Positions 22,965 through 34,114 of a DNA stretch of 64,000 nucleotides are shown here, one piece after another; the first letter of the stretch is position 1, and the number at the start of each line of letters is the position of its first letter. Source of the DNA: Diphasiastrum complanatum (lineage: Eukaryota; Streptophyta; Lycopodiopsida; Lycopodiales; Lycopodiaceae); the NCBI GenBank assembly GCA_029204225.1, contig CM055092.1:23501005-23565004 (forward strand), written 5' to 3'. The translations under genes were made by a program, and so were the position numbers. Under the pieces are notes generated by a model that searched no databases, was not told the origin of the DNA, and saw nothing but the letters and a program-made list of their open reading frames with translations.

Positions 22965-23600
22965 GGTGCTTGCAATTGTAAATGAGCGATGGTAGAAAAG
23001 AGCTTGATTCCAACAATTCAGAAATCAGAGAGCAAGAGTGATGGAAAGTGGTAGCGACAACAAACAGAGGTATTTGAGGTTTTAGGCATATTGATGATAT
23101 TTTGGTGGATTAGACTAATATTAAATGAAAGCGTGTCCTTCATTTTGAAGGTACATACTCAATAATAAAGTGTCTAGTCCTAAAAACAAAAATAAATAAA
23201 TAAATAATTAAAATACACAAATGCTTCGCTTAGTTCGCAAAAGTTCCGCTCAATGTCTGAGTTGGGTTTTTCGCATATTTCTGGCGAGAAATCTCAATGG
23301 TGAAAAATAGAATGAAGGAAAATCCCGAAAAATGCGATGGTAGAAGTGTCGCAATTTCCATATTTCTAAAAATGGTGAATACACCATATTCCAATATGGT
23401 GTCGGATTTTTTGCAACAATGATATGGAAATGTAGCGAAGGTGTCAGGTTTTTTGCTACAATACAAAACAATGAAGCGATGGTTTTGGCTTTTTTGCAAA
23501 AAATTAGAACGAAGGATGCAAAGGTGTCGGGTTTATTGCATGCTTCGGTGAAAATGATTGGACAAAAAATGACGGCTTTTGAAAACTGATGCATTGGAAA
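22965..23600. repeat. Unassigned sequence with four ~42-bp tandem repeats
   Basis: 23399-23565 contains four imperfect units, each starting GTGTCGGGTTTTTTGCA-like and ending GAAGCGAAG-like, at about 23399, 23441, 23482 and 23525. The rest is AT-rich without recognised coding. The unit codes for repeats of a KNPTP-type peptide on the minus strand, but this is probably incidental. Confidence 0.6.
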
Positions 23601-24880
23601 TTAGTCATAGTAGCGCTTCACCCTTGAGCCATTTACTCAAGTGTCAAGTAAATGTCCTTGGATATCAGCTAACTGAAGTGATCCATTATTAAAAGCTTCT
23701 ATGACTTTATACGGTCCCATTCATCTGGTATGTAATTTCCCAGGAAACAACATGTGTCTATTATCATACAGAAGCACATAGTCCCCTTGTTTTATTTTAA
23801 TTTTCTTAATGGATTGGTCAAAAATTTCTTTTCTTTTATTCTGGACTCGTCCAGTCTCGATTAATGAAAGACGGCGATCCTCTTCCAGTTGCGTCAAAGA
23901 AATCATCCGCTCCCGGAAACTATCGTGTTCGTCCATTCGTTCTTCATTACTAATGCGGAACGTCGGAACTCCGAATTCTATTGGTAGTATGGGATGCACT
24001 CCATACACAAGATAGTATGGAGTCTGCCTAGTTGTAATCTTTTCAGCAGTTCTGTATGCCCATAAGACTGATGGTAACTTTTGATCCCATTCAAAAGAAT
24101 GTGCTTCCATTACTTTATTCAAAATTTTACATAGGATTCTGTTTGCCCACTCCGTAAGCCCATTTGCTTTTGGATTATATGGAGGCGATGTGTAATAGAG
24201 AAATATGACAACATGGCCTCAATGGTCTGATTAAAGAAATGGGTTTCCCTGTCGCTAACAAGTTCTAAGGGACAACCATATCGCGTGATAATGTTTTGGA
24301 ATAAAAACTTTGCTATAGTCTTAGCATCGTTCTTAATTGTGGCTTCAGCCTCTACCATTTTGGTAGCATAGTTTGTGGCAATGAGTATGTAATGACGAGG
24401 AGATTTACGCGTGATCGGTTTGATAGGTCCTACAAAATCTATCCCCCACTTCTCAAAGGGTGCTAAGGGGATAATTGGAGGAAGCGGCCAATGTGTCACG
24501 AAGCTCGCTTTTCCCATCCTCTGGCATGCATCACATTTTTGAATGAATAATTTAACATCTCTATAGACGGTAGGCCACCAATATTTAGCATTGAAAATTT
24601 TTTTTGCAGTGTTTTTAAGAGCATAGTGACCTCCCGAATCTTCCTCATGTAATGCACTTATTACAGCGGTCGTCTCGGTTGGTTCTAAACATCAGCGGAG
24701 ACTATTGTCAATTCCTAATTTATACAATATTCTATTTACAATCGTATAAGGTCCTACCTTTGAAAGAAAAATAGTTTTTTGCTATTTATTAAGATGTTCA
24801 GGATATCTCTGGTCTTGTAAGAAGTTAATAATGTCCATATAAATTGATGTTTTCGATTGGATACGCATTATATGTTCATC
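23600..24880 (-). pseudogene. Gypsy element G2 integrase and RT-integrase linker
   Basis: From right to left: linker (DIINFLQDQRYPEHLNK), the HHCC zinc domain (HEEDSGGHYA through KYWWPTVYRDVKLFIQKCDA, CQRMGK), first catalytic Asp in EKWGIDFVGPI (about 24440), second in LVSDRETHF (about 24250), Glu region damaged by a frame change near 24120-24180, then the GKLHTR-type C-terminal block near 23730. Two long frames (24517-24119 and 24122-23721) cover most of it. No chromodomain was seen. Confidence 0.85.
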
Positions 24881-26742
24881 TGGAAATAAGGTCTTTTACA
24901 AAATTATAAGAACGGTTTCTAAGTGGTGACAGATTTGTAGGTATCTCGCTACTTATAACTAGATTTGAAAATGTTACATTTTTAACTTTTCTAATTTCTT
25001 CGTCTAATATCAACATCATAAGGTTTTTCATTAGACCTATCAAGGTTTAATTCTTTATTACTAGGAATTTTACCTATCTGTTCTGTGACTTTCATTTTTT
25101 TTGTCGTGTTTTTCCCGTTTTTCGTGATTTTCGCAATTTTCATCTTAGTTTTTTTCTTATCTTTAAGAGTTAAAGAATCTTTACTACTACTTATTTATCT
25201 TTTCATCTAAATTTGGCCATTGATGGTCTTGATCTAATAATTTAGACTCTACTTTTATCCTCTAAACTATCATGTTAGTGTTAGTCTTAGATTGCCCCTA
25301 AGTAACAAACATGGTTACACGCATGAATTGACCAATATATCACCGGAGTCCTTTTGGTTTTGTTTCTCGTCTTCCCTAGGCGAGTTTACAAACCTTGGTT
25401 TAGACCGTGGTTGTTGTGACTGAGGACATTCAGTAGTGACATGCCCTTCGCCTTTACAGTTAGCGCAGAGCGGCAGATATCCTAATGACCTCCTGGGTTC
25501 AGGACAATCAGGAGAATAGTGACCCGGGGCTCCGCAATTGTAGCACAAACCCCTTACTCTGGGTGGTGGAGTGGAATCTCGTGTTCCGCCCCTTCGCAAA
25601 ATAGTGTACTATTGACCAGTACGTTGTTTCGATATAATGATTTTTTGGTTAGTAGGAGTTGCAGTATAAGCTACCTCCTCATGATTATTAATTGGACAGA
25701 GGAATAGTTCCTCTTCTAAATAGTTAGTCTATAAACTGGAACAGTTGGTCTTAGAATGACCTTCCTTCCCACAAGCAGTACACCAAACATTGGCATTAGG
25801 CTTCGATTCTTTCGCTTGGCTTTAACATCAGACATTTGGACATTTAAATCACTCATTTCTTTTGCTAACAACTCAACACTTTTCCATAATGGATCCATCT
25901 TTTCGGATTTCTCCATTCTTTTCTGCCTATCTGAGTTTCTATTCATGTATTTCCTTTAAGAAGATTCTTCTTCTGATGAAGAAGAATAAGATGAATACTC
26001 AGAAGATTCTTCCTCATCCACTGAATAGATTGTGATTTAGACTCAGTAGATGAGTCAGATTCTCTGTTCGTTTAAATTTGTGATTTTTACTACTTTTTCT
26101 TTCATTTCTCCATCTACGAGAAATTCGTGAAGTTTCGTAATTCTCGGCAGAGGTGATGACATCTTCCAAAGAAGTCATTAAACCATGTCGACAACAACAA
26201 TCCATTTTCTTAGGCAAACCGCCCAAGAACCATTCATTTTGCATAGGAACTGGATACTGGGCTCCTATCCAGATCTTCAAATGATGATCCCTTAAAGAAA
26301 TCATATCTGATTTTTGTAGATGTGGGTGGCACTGGGTTAGCCATATTAATACATCGTGGTGAACTAGGTGAACTTGGAGGATCAAAATCTAGACTATGCT
26401 CAGACAATGAGTTTGAAGAAGAAAATTTTGATTCTAAACCTGGTTCGGAGGTAGAATCAGACGAATCTATTTCAGATGAATCTATTGGTGTTTCAATGGA
26501 TCTTTCCTTAAATGAATCTACAAATGTTGTAGTAGCGTTTAGAAGATCATTAAACGCTTAAGATGTTAATCTTGCTCTAATTGGTGAGTTTTGCAAATTC
26601 TGCAAATCTCTGTATTTCCTATATGCTTCTAATCGATGTGCACGCTCTAAACGTTTCTGTTCAATAGTTGCTTGAGAGTACATGAAAAAGATTCGTAAAT
26701 GTAATACACTCAAAAATATTGAAAAGGTGAAATTCATCTCCT
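24880..26742 (-). pseudogene. Gypsy element G2 gag with two CCHC zinc knuckles
   Basis: The minus-strand gag runs from near the primer site (26742) leftward. Two intact zinc knuckles, CYNCGAPGHYSPDC and CANCKGEGHVTTEC, lie at about 25546-25440, preceded by damaged gag helices (WFLGGLPKKMDCCCRHGLMT, MDPLWKSVELLAKEMSDLN). 24890-25300 is a Lys/Ser/Thr-rich linker that recurs at 28560-29000. Gag would bind genomic RNA and build particles; frame changes and stops make it inactive. Confidence 0.75.
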
Positions 26743-26900
26743 CGGAAATGGCGCCAAATTATGTGGTGGCCTGGTCGTTATAGATTTTCACAAAATCAAT
26801 GAATTGAGTAGTATAAATGGCTTGATCATTCCCCAAGAGAGAGAATAATCTCATCTTTTGCATGGTAATTGTATGTATGATGGTGAACAGATTTGGTTGT
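26743..26900 (-). mobile_element. G2 primer binding site and LTR end
   Basis: The minus strand reads CACATAATTTGGCGCCATTTCCG; TGGCGCC(A/G)TTxCCG is the usual primer site of plant gypsy elements. The site occupies 26743-26756 and the LTR end (TGTGGTGGCC on plus) begins at 26762 after a 5-base spacer. The LTR can be followed only to about 26850-26900, where reverse transcriptase sequence takes over, so most of the LTR is missing. Confidence 0.75.
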
Positions 26901-27420
26901 GCAATATTTTCCCCAATCAATGGTGAAAGTGGTCTTGGGTCTATCTTCCCCCTTTATGAAAACTCGGTTATAACCTGAGAATCCATCTAAAAAGCTATAA
27001 CGTTCATGACTGGCTACCTGGTCAAGAATAGTATCTGTATACTACAGAGGATGATAATTCTTTGCTGTAGCAGCATTTAGTTTCCTAAAATCTTGGCAAA
27101 CTCTAATCTTGCCTGTCTTCTTCTTAGGTACTATAACTATTGGTGACACCCACTCACTGCTTAGAACATGATATATAATACCCGCTCTTTGACATCTATC
27201 TAATTCGTCTTTAACTAACAAGGAGTACTTTGGATTCAATCTATATTGTCGTTGCCTAATAGGTATTGTTCCCTGAATAAGATCTATTCTATGTTCGTCC
27301 CAATTAACTGGTATTCCTATTAAATCATCCATCGACCAAGCAAATACGTTTTGGTATTTTTGAAGAAGTAATATATACTCTTCACGTTCATAGTTTGATT
27401 GGTGTTATATAAATTCAAAA
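26900..27420 (-). pseudogene. Gypsy G2 reverse transcriptase, N-terminal half
   Basis: The minus-strand frame (27332-27042) has IPIRQRQYRLNPKYS, SPIVIVPKKKTGKIRVCQDF and RKLNAATAKNYHPL, and continues after a stop with YSFLDGFSGYNRVF (first catalytic Asp) and KTTFTIDWGKY before losing similarity near 26900. The YxDD half, RNase H and everything after are absent, replaced by the LTR end of the same orientation. Confidence 0.85.
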
Positions 27421-27880
27421 TTTTACCTTTATTAATTTCTATTTCTACATAATATGTTTTATCTACCATCCCTTCGGTCAGGCTTGCTCTAGTACCACCC
27501 AGAACTTCCCTTGACTAGGATGTTGTTGGTATTTCCTCATCCTCGTCAATCTCATAGCATTCTATGAAATTGATTTAGGATTCAACAGGTCTAGCTAACT
27601 CCTCACCCGATCTCAAAAGGTGACCCCCTATTGGACTGGCTGTGAGAATGCCTGGAAAAAATATCTATTTGGTGGACCAATTTATAATAGCATCGGCTTG
27701 ATATAGCCATGGTCTTCCAAATAATATTGAATAAGGTGGTGTATCTACTGGGTTTATGACAAAGAAATTCATAACAAACATCTTTGTCTCTATAACTATG
27801 CTAATACCTTTTAGCTCCCCTACTGGTATACATTTGGATACGTCTGCTAAATGGATTTCATGGTAAGTGATAGGCTATAT
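27421..27880 (-). pseudogene. G2 protease-to-RT linker
   Basis: The minus strand holds an acidic block ECYEIDEDEEIPTT and REVLGGTRASLTEGMVDKTY, interrupted by stops. It sits between the protease and RT as in intact gypsy polyproteins; no separate domain is recognised. Confidence 0.5.
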
Positions 27881-28450
27881 CTATTTTTCTGGTCCTAATT
27901 CCCTAACCATTGTTTCTGTTATTAAGTTGATACTGGATCCTGAGTCTATTAGTATTCTATCTATAGTCTGATCTCCTACGATAGCACTAGTCTCTGGAAC
28001 TCCACAATCTCCTCTATCTACATATTCTACTCCATTACTGTATGCAGGTATACTTAGTGTGACAAACCTCTCCCCTTCCTCAGTCCTTATGGACTGAAGC
28101 CCTTCATCCTCTGAAGTAGAGCTCAAGGATGATGTAGGTTTCTCACCTTCGTACTTATCCTTTTCCCATTATATAGTAATTCTTTTGTGACTTTTCCCCG
28201 TCGATGTTTCCATCTGGTCTCTGAAGGTAATCTCTTTCTTCTTCCAATGGGTTATGACATCGGCTTGGTATAAATGTCTTAAGGTGGGTGCTATTCTATG
28301 GTGAATGCCTAACTCATATGTTGTTTCTTCAGTCATTATGTTTAAGCTAGATCCAGAATCTATGGGTACACTATCTAAGGTGCAGCCATTGATTACTACA
28401 TGAATCTCGGGTTGACCTTCATCACCGTAATTAGCTAATCCTACGCTGAC
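27881..28450 (-). pseudogene. G2 retropepsin region with two active-site copies
   Basis: Two aspartic protease motifs occur in the same orientation: VPIDSGSSLNIMTEETTYEL on the minus strand at about 28380-28300, and ILIDSGSSINLITETMVREL at about 27966-27890. Each has the catalytic DSGS and the conserved downstream ExxYELG/REL segment. A gypsy polyprotein normally carries one. The first is followed by HRIAPTLRHLYQAD, the second by a stop, so this looks like a duplication or fusion of two related copies. Confidence 0.75.
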
Positions 28451-29123
28451 TAATGGTAACTTTGCTTCCTTTTTTTTTACTTTGCAAAAATTGCTTAATT
28501 TCTTTCTTGTAATATTGATTATCGTCTAATAACTATTTAAAAGTTATATTGGGCATTCTAGAGACAAGGTTATCTATCATATCATAAGAATGGTTTCTAA
28601 GTGACAATGGATCTCTAGATATCTCGTTACTTATGACTGGATCTGAAAATGTTACTTTTTTAACTTTTCTAGTTTTTTCGTCTAAAAGCTCTTTAGCTTT
28701 TGAACTAATATCAACATCATAATGTTTTTCAGTAGGCCTATCAAGGTCTAATTCTTTACTATTAGGAATCATACTGACTGTTCTACGACTTCCGCTTTTT
28801 GTGTCACATTTTTCGTGTTTTTCACAGATTTCGTCCTAGTTTCTTCTTATCTTTAAGAGTTAAAGAATATTTACTACTTCTAGTAGTTACTTTATTTATC
28901 TCTACATCTAAATCTGGCCATTGATGGTCTTGACCTAATGTTTCAGACTCTACTTCTATCCTCTGAATTATCATGTCAGTGTTAGTTTTAGATGGCCGAG
29001 AGTCATCTTCTCTAGGTGAGTTTACAAACCTTGGTTTAGACCGCGGTTGTTGTGGCTGAGGACATTCAGCAATGACATGTCCTTCACTTTTCAGTTAGCG
29101 CAGAGCGGCACATGAACCATTAA
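28451..29123 (-). pseudogene. Second copy of the G2 gag-protease linker
   Basis: 28560-29000 is closely similar to 24890-25300 in the same orientation (MIPNSKELDLDRPTEKHYDV frame). About 29000-29100 repeats part of the gag zinc-knuckle flank (PQPQQPR-type sequence and part of a CxxC). It is cut at about 29105 by the DUF7869 pseudogene. Confidence 0.7.
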
Positions 29124-31577
29124 GTGAGTGCTTTACGTAACAAATTCGATGACTGCAATACAGCAATATCAAGTAACTATAACTCGGATATCTTGACAGA
29201 AATCGAAGATATTTCTCAAGGTCGTAATATGTCAAGATCAAGTAACTATAACTGGGATATCTTGACAGGAATTGAAGATATTTTTCATGATCGCAATATG
29301 TCAAGAACAGGTAGCTATAATTCGGATATCTTGACAGATGTTGAGGATGTGGTCACTTGCACTAATATATCTGCATCAGTATATAACTTGGATATTCTTA
29401 CAAGTGTGGAGGATGTTGGAGAGGCTCTTGATAGCAACAAAAATAAAAGACGTCATTATGAAATCAGCATTCAAACAAAGCGTACACCGAAATGGTCAAT
29501 TTTTGCAAGTGCAAATGCATCCACTTGATGTAATTCAGATTTTTTGGAATTTGATTTTGATGAACATGATTACACAGGCAACATATTACATGATGTTAAT
29601 ATGACAAACGATCTTGCAAAATTAAGATGGTCACAAGCAGATGAACTTTTGGAAGATCTACAAAGAGATCCTCAAGTAGATTCAACATCCTTTAGAACTA
29701 CTCATAGTCTCAAAGGAAAATGTGTGCTTGCTTATGTTGCACCAAAAAAGACAGAATATGTTTTATCGTCAAAAAATATAAGGGAAACATTGATGCAACC
29801 ATGTTGTGTTAAGTTGTGCATTCGACAAATTACCTACAAAGAATGTGAAGGCTTGTGACTAGGTGTGTGGAGAAAACAAGGAGCTGACAAGCATAATCAA
29901 TATTGCAGATGTTCTTGTGTTTTTTCATATATGAGAAAAGTCAGATGCAAAGTTTGATATTTTGGAGGAACCCAATTGTGTTTCAAACCTACATTGGATG
30001 GTAAAGCTATCTACATAAAAGCATATCAGAATCTATTGGGAATCTCCCATGGAATGTTTTGACAAGTAATTGTTGAGGCACCTTATTCCATTGTGTACAA
30101 GTTTCATGGAAACACCGGCACATTCAAGCAACGTGGACATTCTTCGAAAGGGTTGGCCATAATGCGTGGGATTTTGGAAAAGCATGCATTGCCTCAACCA
30201 CATCTGCAACATAAATCAAAAGATGGCGCTGTTATTTGCAAACATCATCTCCCACTCGACATGATAAACATGACATCTTCAAAACTATAAATACAAAACT
30301 TAAAGACGCATGTATTTTTGAAGTTTCAAGATCCACACTCTACAAGATGTGGAAACAAGAGTTTGGACATGTCAAGACATTAACAAGACAAAGAATGTCC
30401 AAATGCAAAACATGTGACAACCTTAAAAATGCAATAGAGACAACTCCTGATATTAGGATGTGTGATCACTGTATTACACTGAGAGGTCATCATTTACATC
30501 ATGTTTTTGATTCTAGAAAATTGTATGCATAGTGGAAAGAAGAGTCAAGATACCATCTTGAACAGTCCTTCTGTCTTATCATTGATGGAATGGCAACAAC
30601 ATTACCCCGTATCAATAAGACTCCTCCTAGATTAGAGGGGAATCAATTTTTGAAAACACATGTTTGTGGGGTATTGGTTAATGGATTCAAGTTGCTTTGT
30701 GATGTTTGGATTGATACCTTGCATGCTCATGATAGCAATCAAGTTGCCACATCAATAATGCGAGCAATAAGAAAGGTACAAGCATCACGTGGTAACTTAC
30801 CTCTGATCTTATGTATTCAAGCTGACAATTGTCGGAGGGAGAACAAGAAGAAATTTATTTTTGGTCTTTGTTGTATGTTAGTGGCACATAACATCTTCCA
30901 AAAGGTAGAAATGGGATTTCTTTTGGCTGGCCACACACATGAAGACATAAATCAAGTTTTTAGTGTCATATCCAAAGCTTTGAAGTCCAAATCAGTTCAC
31001 ACAATGCCAGATATGCTAGCACGAATTGGTGAAAAGACAGGTGGTGGTCGTATCGAAAGCACTGAAGTAGAAATACTGGAATGAATGGTAGACTAGAAAC
31101 AATATATAGATCCTTGTATTGCTCAAGGAAATGACGGATTAGAAGGACACACCAATTCTCACTATTTTTGTTTTCAAATGATGAATGGTGAGCCAATTAT
31201 GCAATGAAAATACTATTGTAATGATGGAGACAACGCATGGAGTGAACCTTTCAAACTGTTGCAGCATGTACCTTCAGAAGATGAAGCCATCTTTCTAGCA
31301 TCCACGAAGGATCTAGATCCAGATGAAATGAAAGGAATAATGTCCTTGATCAATTATTTTGCAGTTCATGAGACAGAAGTTTCCAGAATACAAGGATCAC
31401 AATGATGCATGTGTGGTGGAAACCACAAAACTTGTTGAATATCTTTCCAAAAAAAAAATGTTATCAAGATCAATGTATAGCCAAGAGGATTTTTGGCCAC
31501 AATCCTTGCCAACCACATTCAATTCATCTGTATCAACTTCAATCAATGAGATCGAAATGCAAATGCTGAAATTTTGA
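29124..31577 (+). pseudogene. DUF7869-type gene, decayed (transposase-like core)
   Basis: One long frame runs from 29124 with stops at 29526, 29856, 29955 and 30060 (all TGA), one frame change near 30236-30290, then TAG at 30530 and stops at 31082, 31094 and 31205. Order of parts: 23-residue tandem repeats; a Cys-containing region (KLCIRQITYKECEG, QYCRCSCVF); a helix-turn-helix-like VSRSTLYKMWKQEFGHV followed by CKTCDNL...CDHC; then the DUF7869 core with LIIDGMATT, LCIQADNCRRENKKKF and GFLLAGHTHEDINQVFSVI. The spacing of Asp (IDGM), Asp (QADN) and Glu (HTHED) suggests an RNase H/DDE fold, as in transposases; that is inference. A tail in another frame extends to 31577. No terminal inverted repeats were found. 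Confidence 0.7.
29160..29430 (+). repeat. Four 69-bp tandem repeats coding 23-residue units
   Basis: Units with the pattern SxYNxDILTxIEDxxxxxNMS begin near 29169, 29238, 29307 and 29376. The first two are most alike; the fourth lacks one residue. The repeats keep frame and hydrophobic positions despite base changes, so they diverged while coding. Confidence 0.8.
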
Positions 31578-32005
31578 TTATGCAATCTAATAGCCACCAC
31601 TTAGGCTGATCTAATGATCCAAAAATTGGCCAGATCTACTATGTGAAATCAAAAATCGGAATTGATCAAGTTTGAAAACCTATATAGGATTTTGATCTAC
31701 AAAAGATCCAATCTACAAAAGCAAAAAACTCAATTTTGGTGTAGAATCCCCTCGAGCATGCTCTAGCCTTGATATCTTCACCAATCATTGATAGATTTGA
31801 ATTCCTCCTTCATAACCTGAAACACAAGCTCTGATACCATGTGAAGGATTTCAGATCATTAAGATCCAATCCACTTGAAAGATCTTTGGTTAGAAAGAGA
31901 AATACACTACCAATCTCATCAATGTAGAAAAATCAACATCTACACACAAAATGAGATGAAAATACTAATAGTACTTGATGAAACTTGAATGAAATGATAA
32001 AGTAC
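31578..32005 (-). mobile_element. Copia 5' leader, primer site and LTR remnant
   Basis: GCTCTGATACCA at 31828-31839 is a perfect 12-base complement of the copia tRNA-iMet primer site TGGTATCAGAGC on the minus strand. It is directly followed on plus by TGTGAAGGATTTCAG (31840), the end of a minus-strand 5' LTR. The leader lies to the left (31580-31827). The LTR can be followed to about 32005, where plus-strand copia coding sequence starts, so it is truncated. No other copy of this LTR is in the window. Confidence 0.7.
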
Positions 32006-33240
32006 TGTTGCTGTCCGTACAAAACCAACAAGCTACACTACTTCGGATAAAGCTTATAAGTTGTATGATCTTGTCGAGTTAAAGATATTTACTAGTCGGG
32101 ATGTCATCTTTGTCGAAGATCAGTTTATCGACCTCAAAGGTAAGGGCAAAGCTCATATAGCCGAACTATTGGACTCTACCGAATTATCAAACTTTCCAGT
32201 TCAAAATTAGACTATTCCTATTGAAGGTCCAAGCTTGTCTATGAATCCAAAGATGATAAGATTGTAGTTCAGTGAGTACAACATAATGAAGATAATCAAC
32301 ATCGACCACTACCCAGAAGATCGACAAGAGAAAGCAGACGACCTATCAGGTATATCGACGAGTCTGCAGCTTACCTTGTTCAAGAGTCGACGACTGTCGA
32401 TGAAGAGGCACTTAGTCAGCCGATTCCAATCTATGGAAAGAAGCTATGGATAAAGAGTATTCGTCTCTTATCAAGAACTAGACTTAGACTATTGTCGAAT
32501 CACCTGCCAGCAGAAAATGTAGTTGATTGCAAATGGTTATTCAAAATCAAGTACAAGAGAGCTGGAAGTATCGATCGAATAAAGACTCAACTTGTCACCA
32601 GAGGATTTTGTCAAGTATATAATGTCGACTACACTGAGACCTTCAGTCCAGTTGTTATTTCAGAATTCTATTGTCATTTGCTATTGTAGTAGATTTGGAA
32701 ATACATCAAATGGATGTATAGACAACATATCTTAATGGAGTTATTGAAGAGGACTTTCACATGGTGCAACCTACAGGTTAGAATATCGAAGGTAAACACA
32801 ATCATGTTTGTAAACTCCATAAAGCAGTTTATGGCTTGAAGCAGTCTGCTCAAGCATGGTTTCAAAGGATCAATACTTTGCTTATCGATCACGGCTATAA
32901 CCGAAACACTTCGAATTTGAATGTCTACTTCAAGTCAAGGCAGCATTGATACAAAAAGTAGAAGTTGATTTATAGTACTCAACAAAGATACATTCACAAT
33001 GTTTTAATCAGATATAATCTAATGAATTGCAAATTATCTCTCTCACCGATGAAGTGAGGACTCAAGATGTCGAAGAACCATTGTCCCTGAACAATCGAAG
33101 AGAAGAAGCAGATGCATGAGTATCGCTATCATATTATAATAGGATCTCTTATGTAATAGCTTTTGCAGTCAGTTTCTTAAGTCAATTTATGACCAATCCG
33201 TGTATTACACATTGACAGGCTCTTATTAGTTTATACTCTA
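32006..33240 (+). pseudogene. Copia remnant: integrase end, RT, RT tail (+)
   Basis: The + strand has an integrase C-terminal piece (DKAYKLYDLVELKIF, SRDVIFVEDQF), an RT N-terminal frame at 32492-32689 ([30 protein letters not shown]), then broken frames with EIHQMDV and CKLHKAVYGLKQSAQAWFQR (about 32690-32900). The YxDD segment is missing; at about 33170-33200 FAVSFLSQFMTNPCITH marks the RT tail. RNase H is not seen. Many stops and frame changes. Confidence 0.75.
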
Positions 33241-34114
33241 AAATAAGAGTACAGTCCACTGTAGAGATTAGAGATGGTTTGTGTGTGGTGCTACAGAAAT
33301 CAGATTCAATGTGAAGTATAGTTCTGATATAAATGGAAGAGCAGTATGATATCGCGAGTTCCTCAGGCGTCAAAGACAGCCATCGTCTGATCAAAAACTG
33401 AGGAGTCTTAGACATCCGTGTTCTGCTTAGAGTGAGTAAACAAGCACAATCAATCAGCAATAAAAGTGCATTTAATCACAACATGCATTCATCTACGATG
33501 TACACAGATAAAAGCAAGCTGCTGCTATATTACACTGAAGCACAATCCAAATAGCAATTACAACAAAAAATGACAACGTAATTGGGAGGCTCAAAAATGT
33601 GTCTCATGGATGGAGCAACCCATAATCTGTGCTTGGATGATCTGTTTATAGACTTCATCCATGTATTAATTACATTGAATGCTTGTTACCTAATTAGGAA
33701 AGCCGTTGTACTTGGAAGTATATGGCTTTTGTGACAACTGTACACAGTATATATACGGTCAATAATTTAGCACTGTTGTTGGAACGTTCCTCGTTTATGT
33801 GAGACGACCTTTGGGATTTTTCTCTCTTTGCATTTTTTCCAAGAAGTCAAAGGTGCCCTAAAAAGACGATGTCTTAAAAATAGCTTAACGCATGAAAGTA
33901 GATGACCTTCAGGAATTTTCTCTCTCTTCGCATTTTTCGCAAGAAGCCGAAGGTGTGTTAAAAATAGTTAAGGTTTTTGAACTATGCAAGTGTCGCATTT
34001 CGGGGAGATGCAAAAAAACTGAAGCTTTTGAAAACATAGCGTATTTCTGCAAACTCTTGAAAAAGTAATGTCTTTCTACAAACTTGTTCTAAATGCAAGT
34101 TTTGTAGAAGTCGT
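33241..34114. other. Unassigned; contains a ~100-bp direct repeat
   Basis: Two similar blocks, about 33815-33890 and 33905-33985, share TTTTCTCTCTTTGCATTTTT, a CAAGAAGTCAAAGGTG-like part and TTAAAAATAG. No ORF with known motifs. Confidence 0.5.

Noticed and set aside
23230-23594. Minus-strand ORFs with repeated KNPTP/KKPDTF peptides
   Set aside because: They come from the 42-bp tandem DNA repeat, present in two overlapping frames, without conservation of either.
29160-29430. CRISPR-like array
   Set aside because: The 69-bp units are diverged coding tandem repeats without unique spacers, in a plant genome context.
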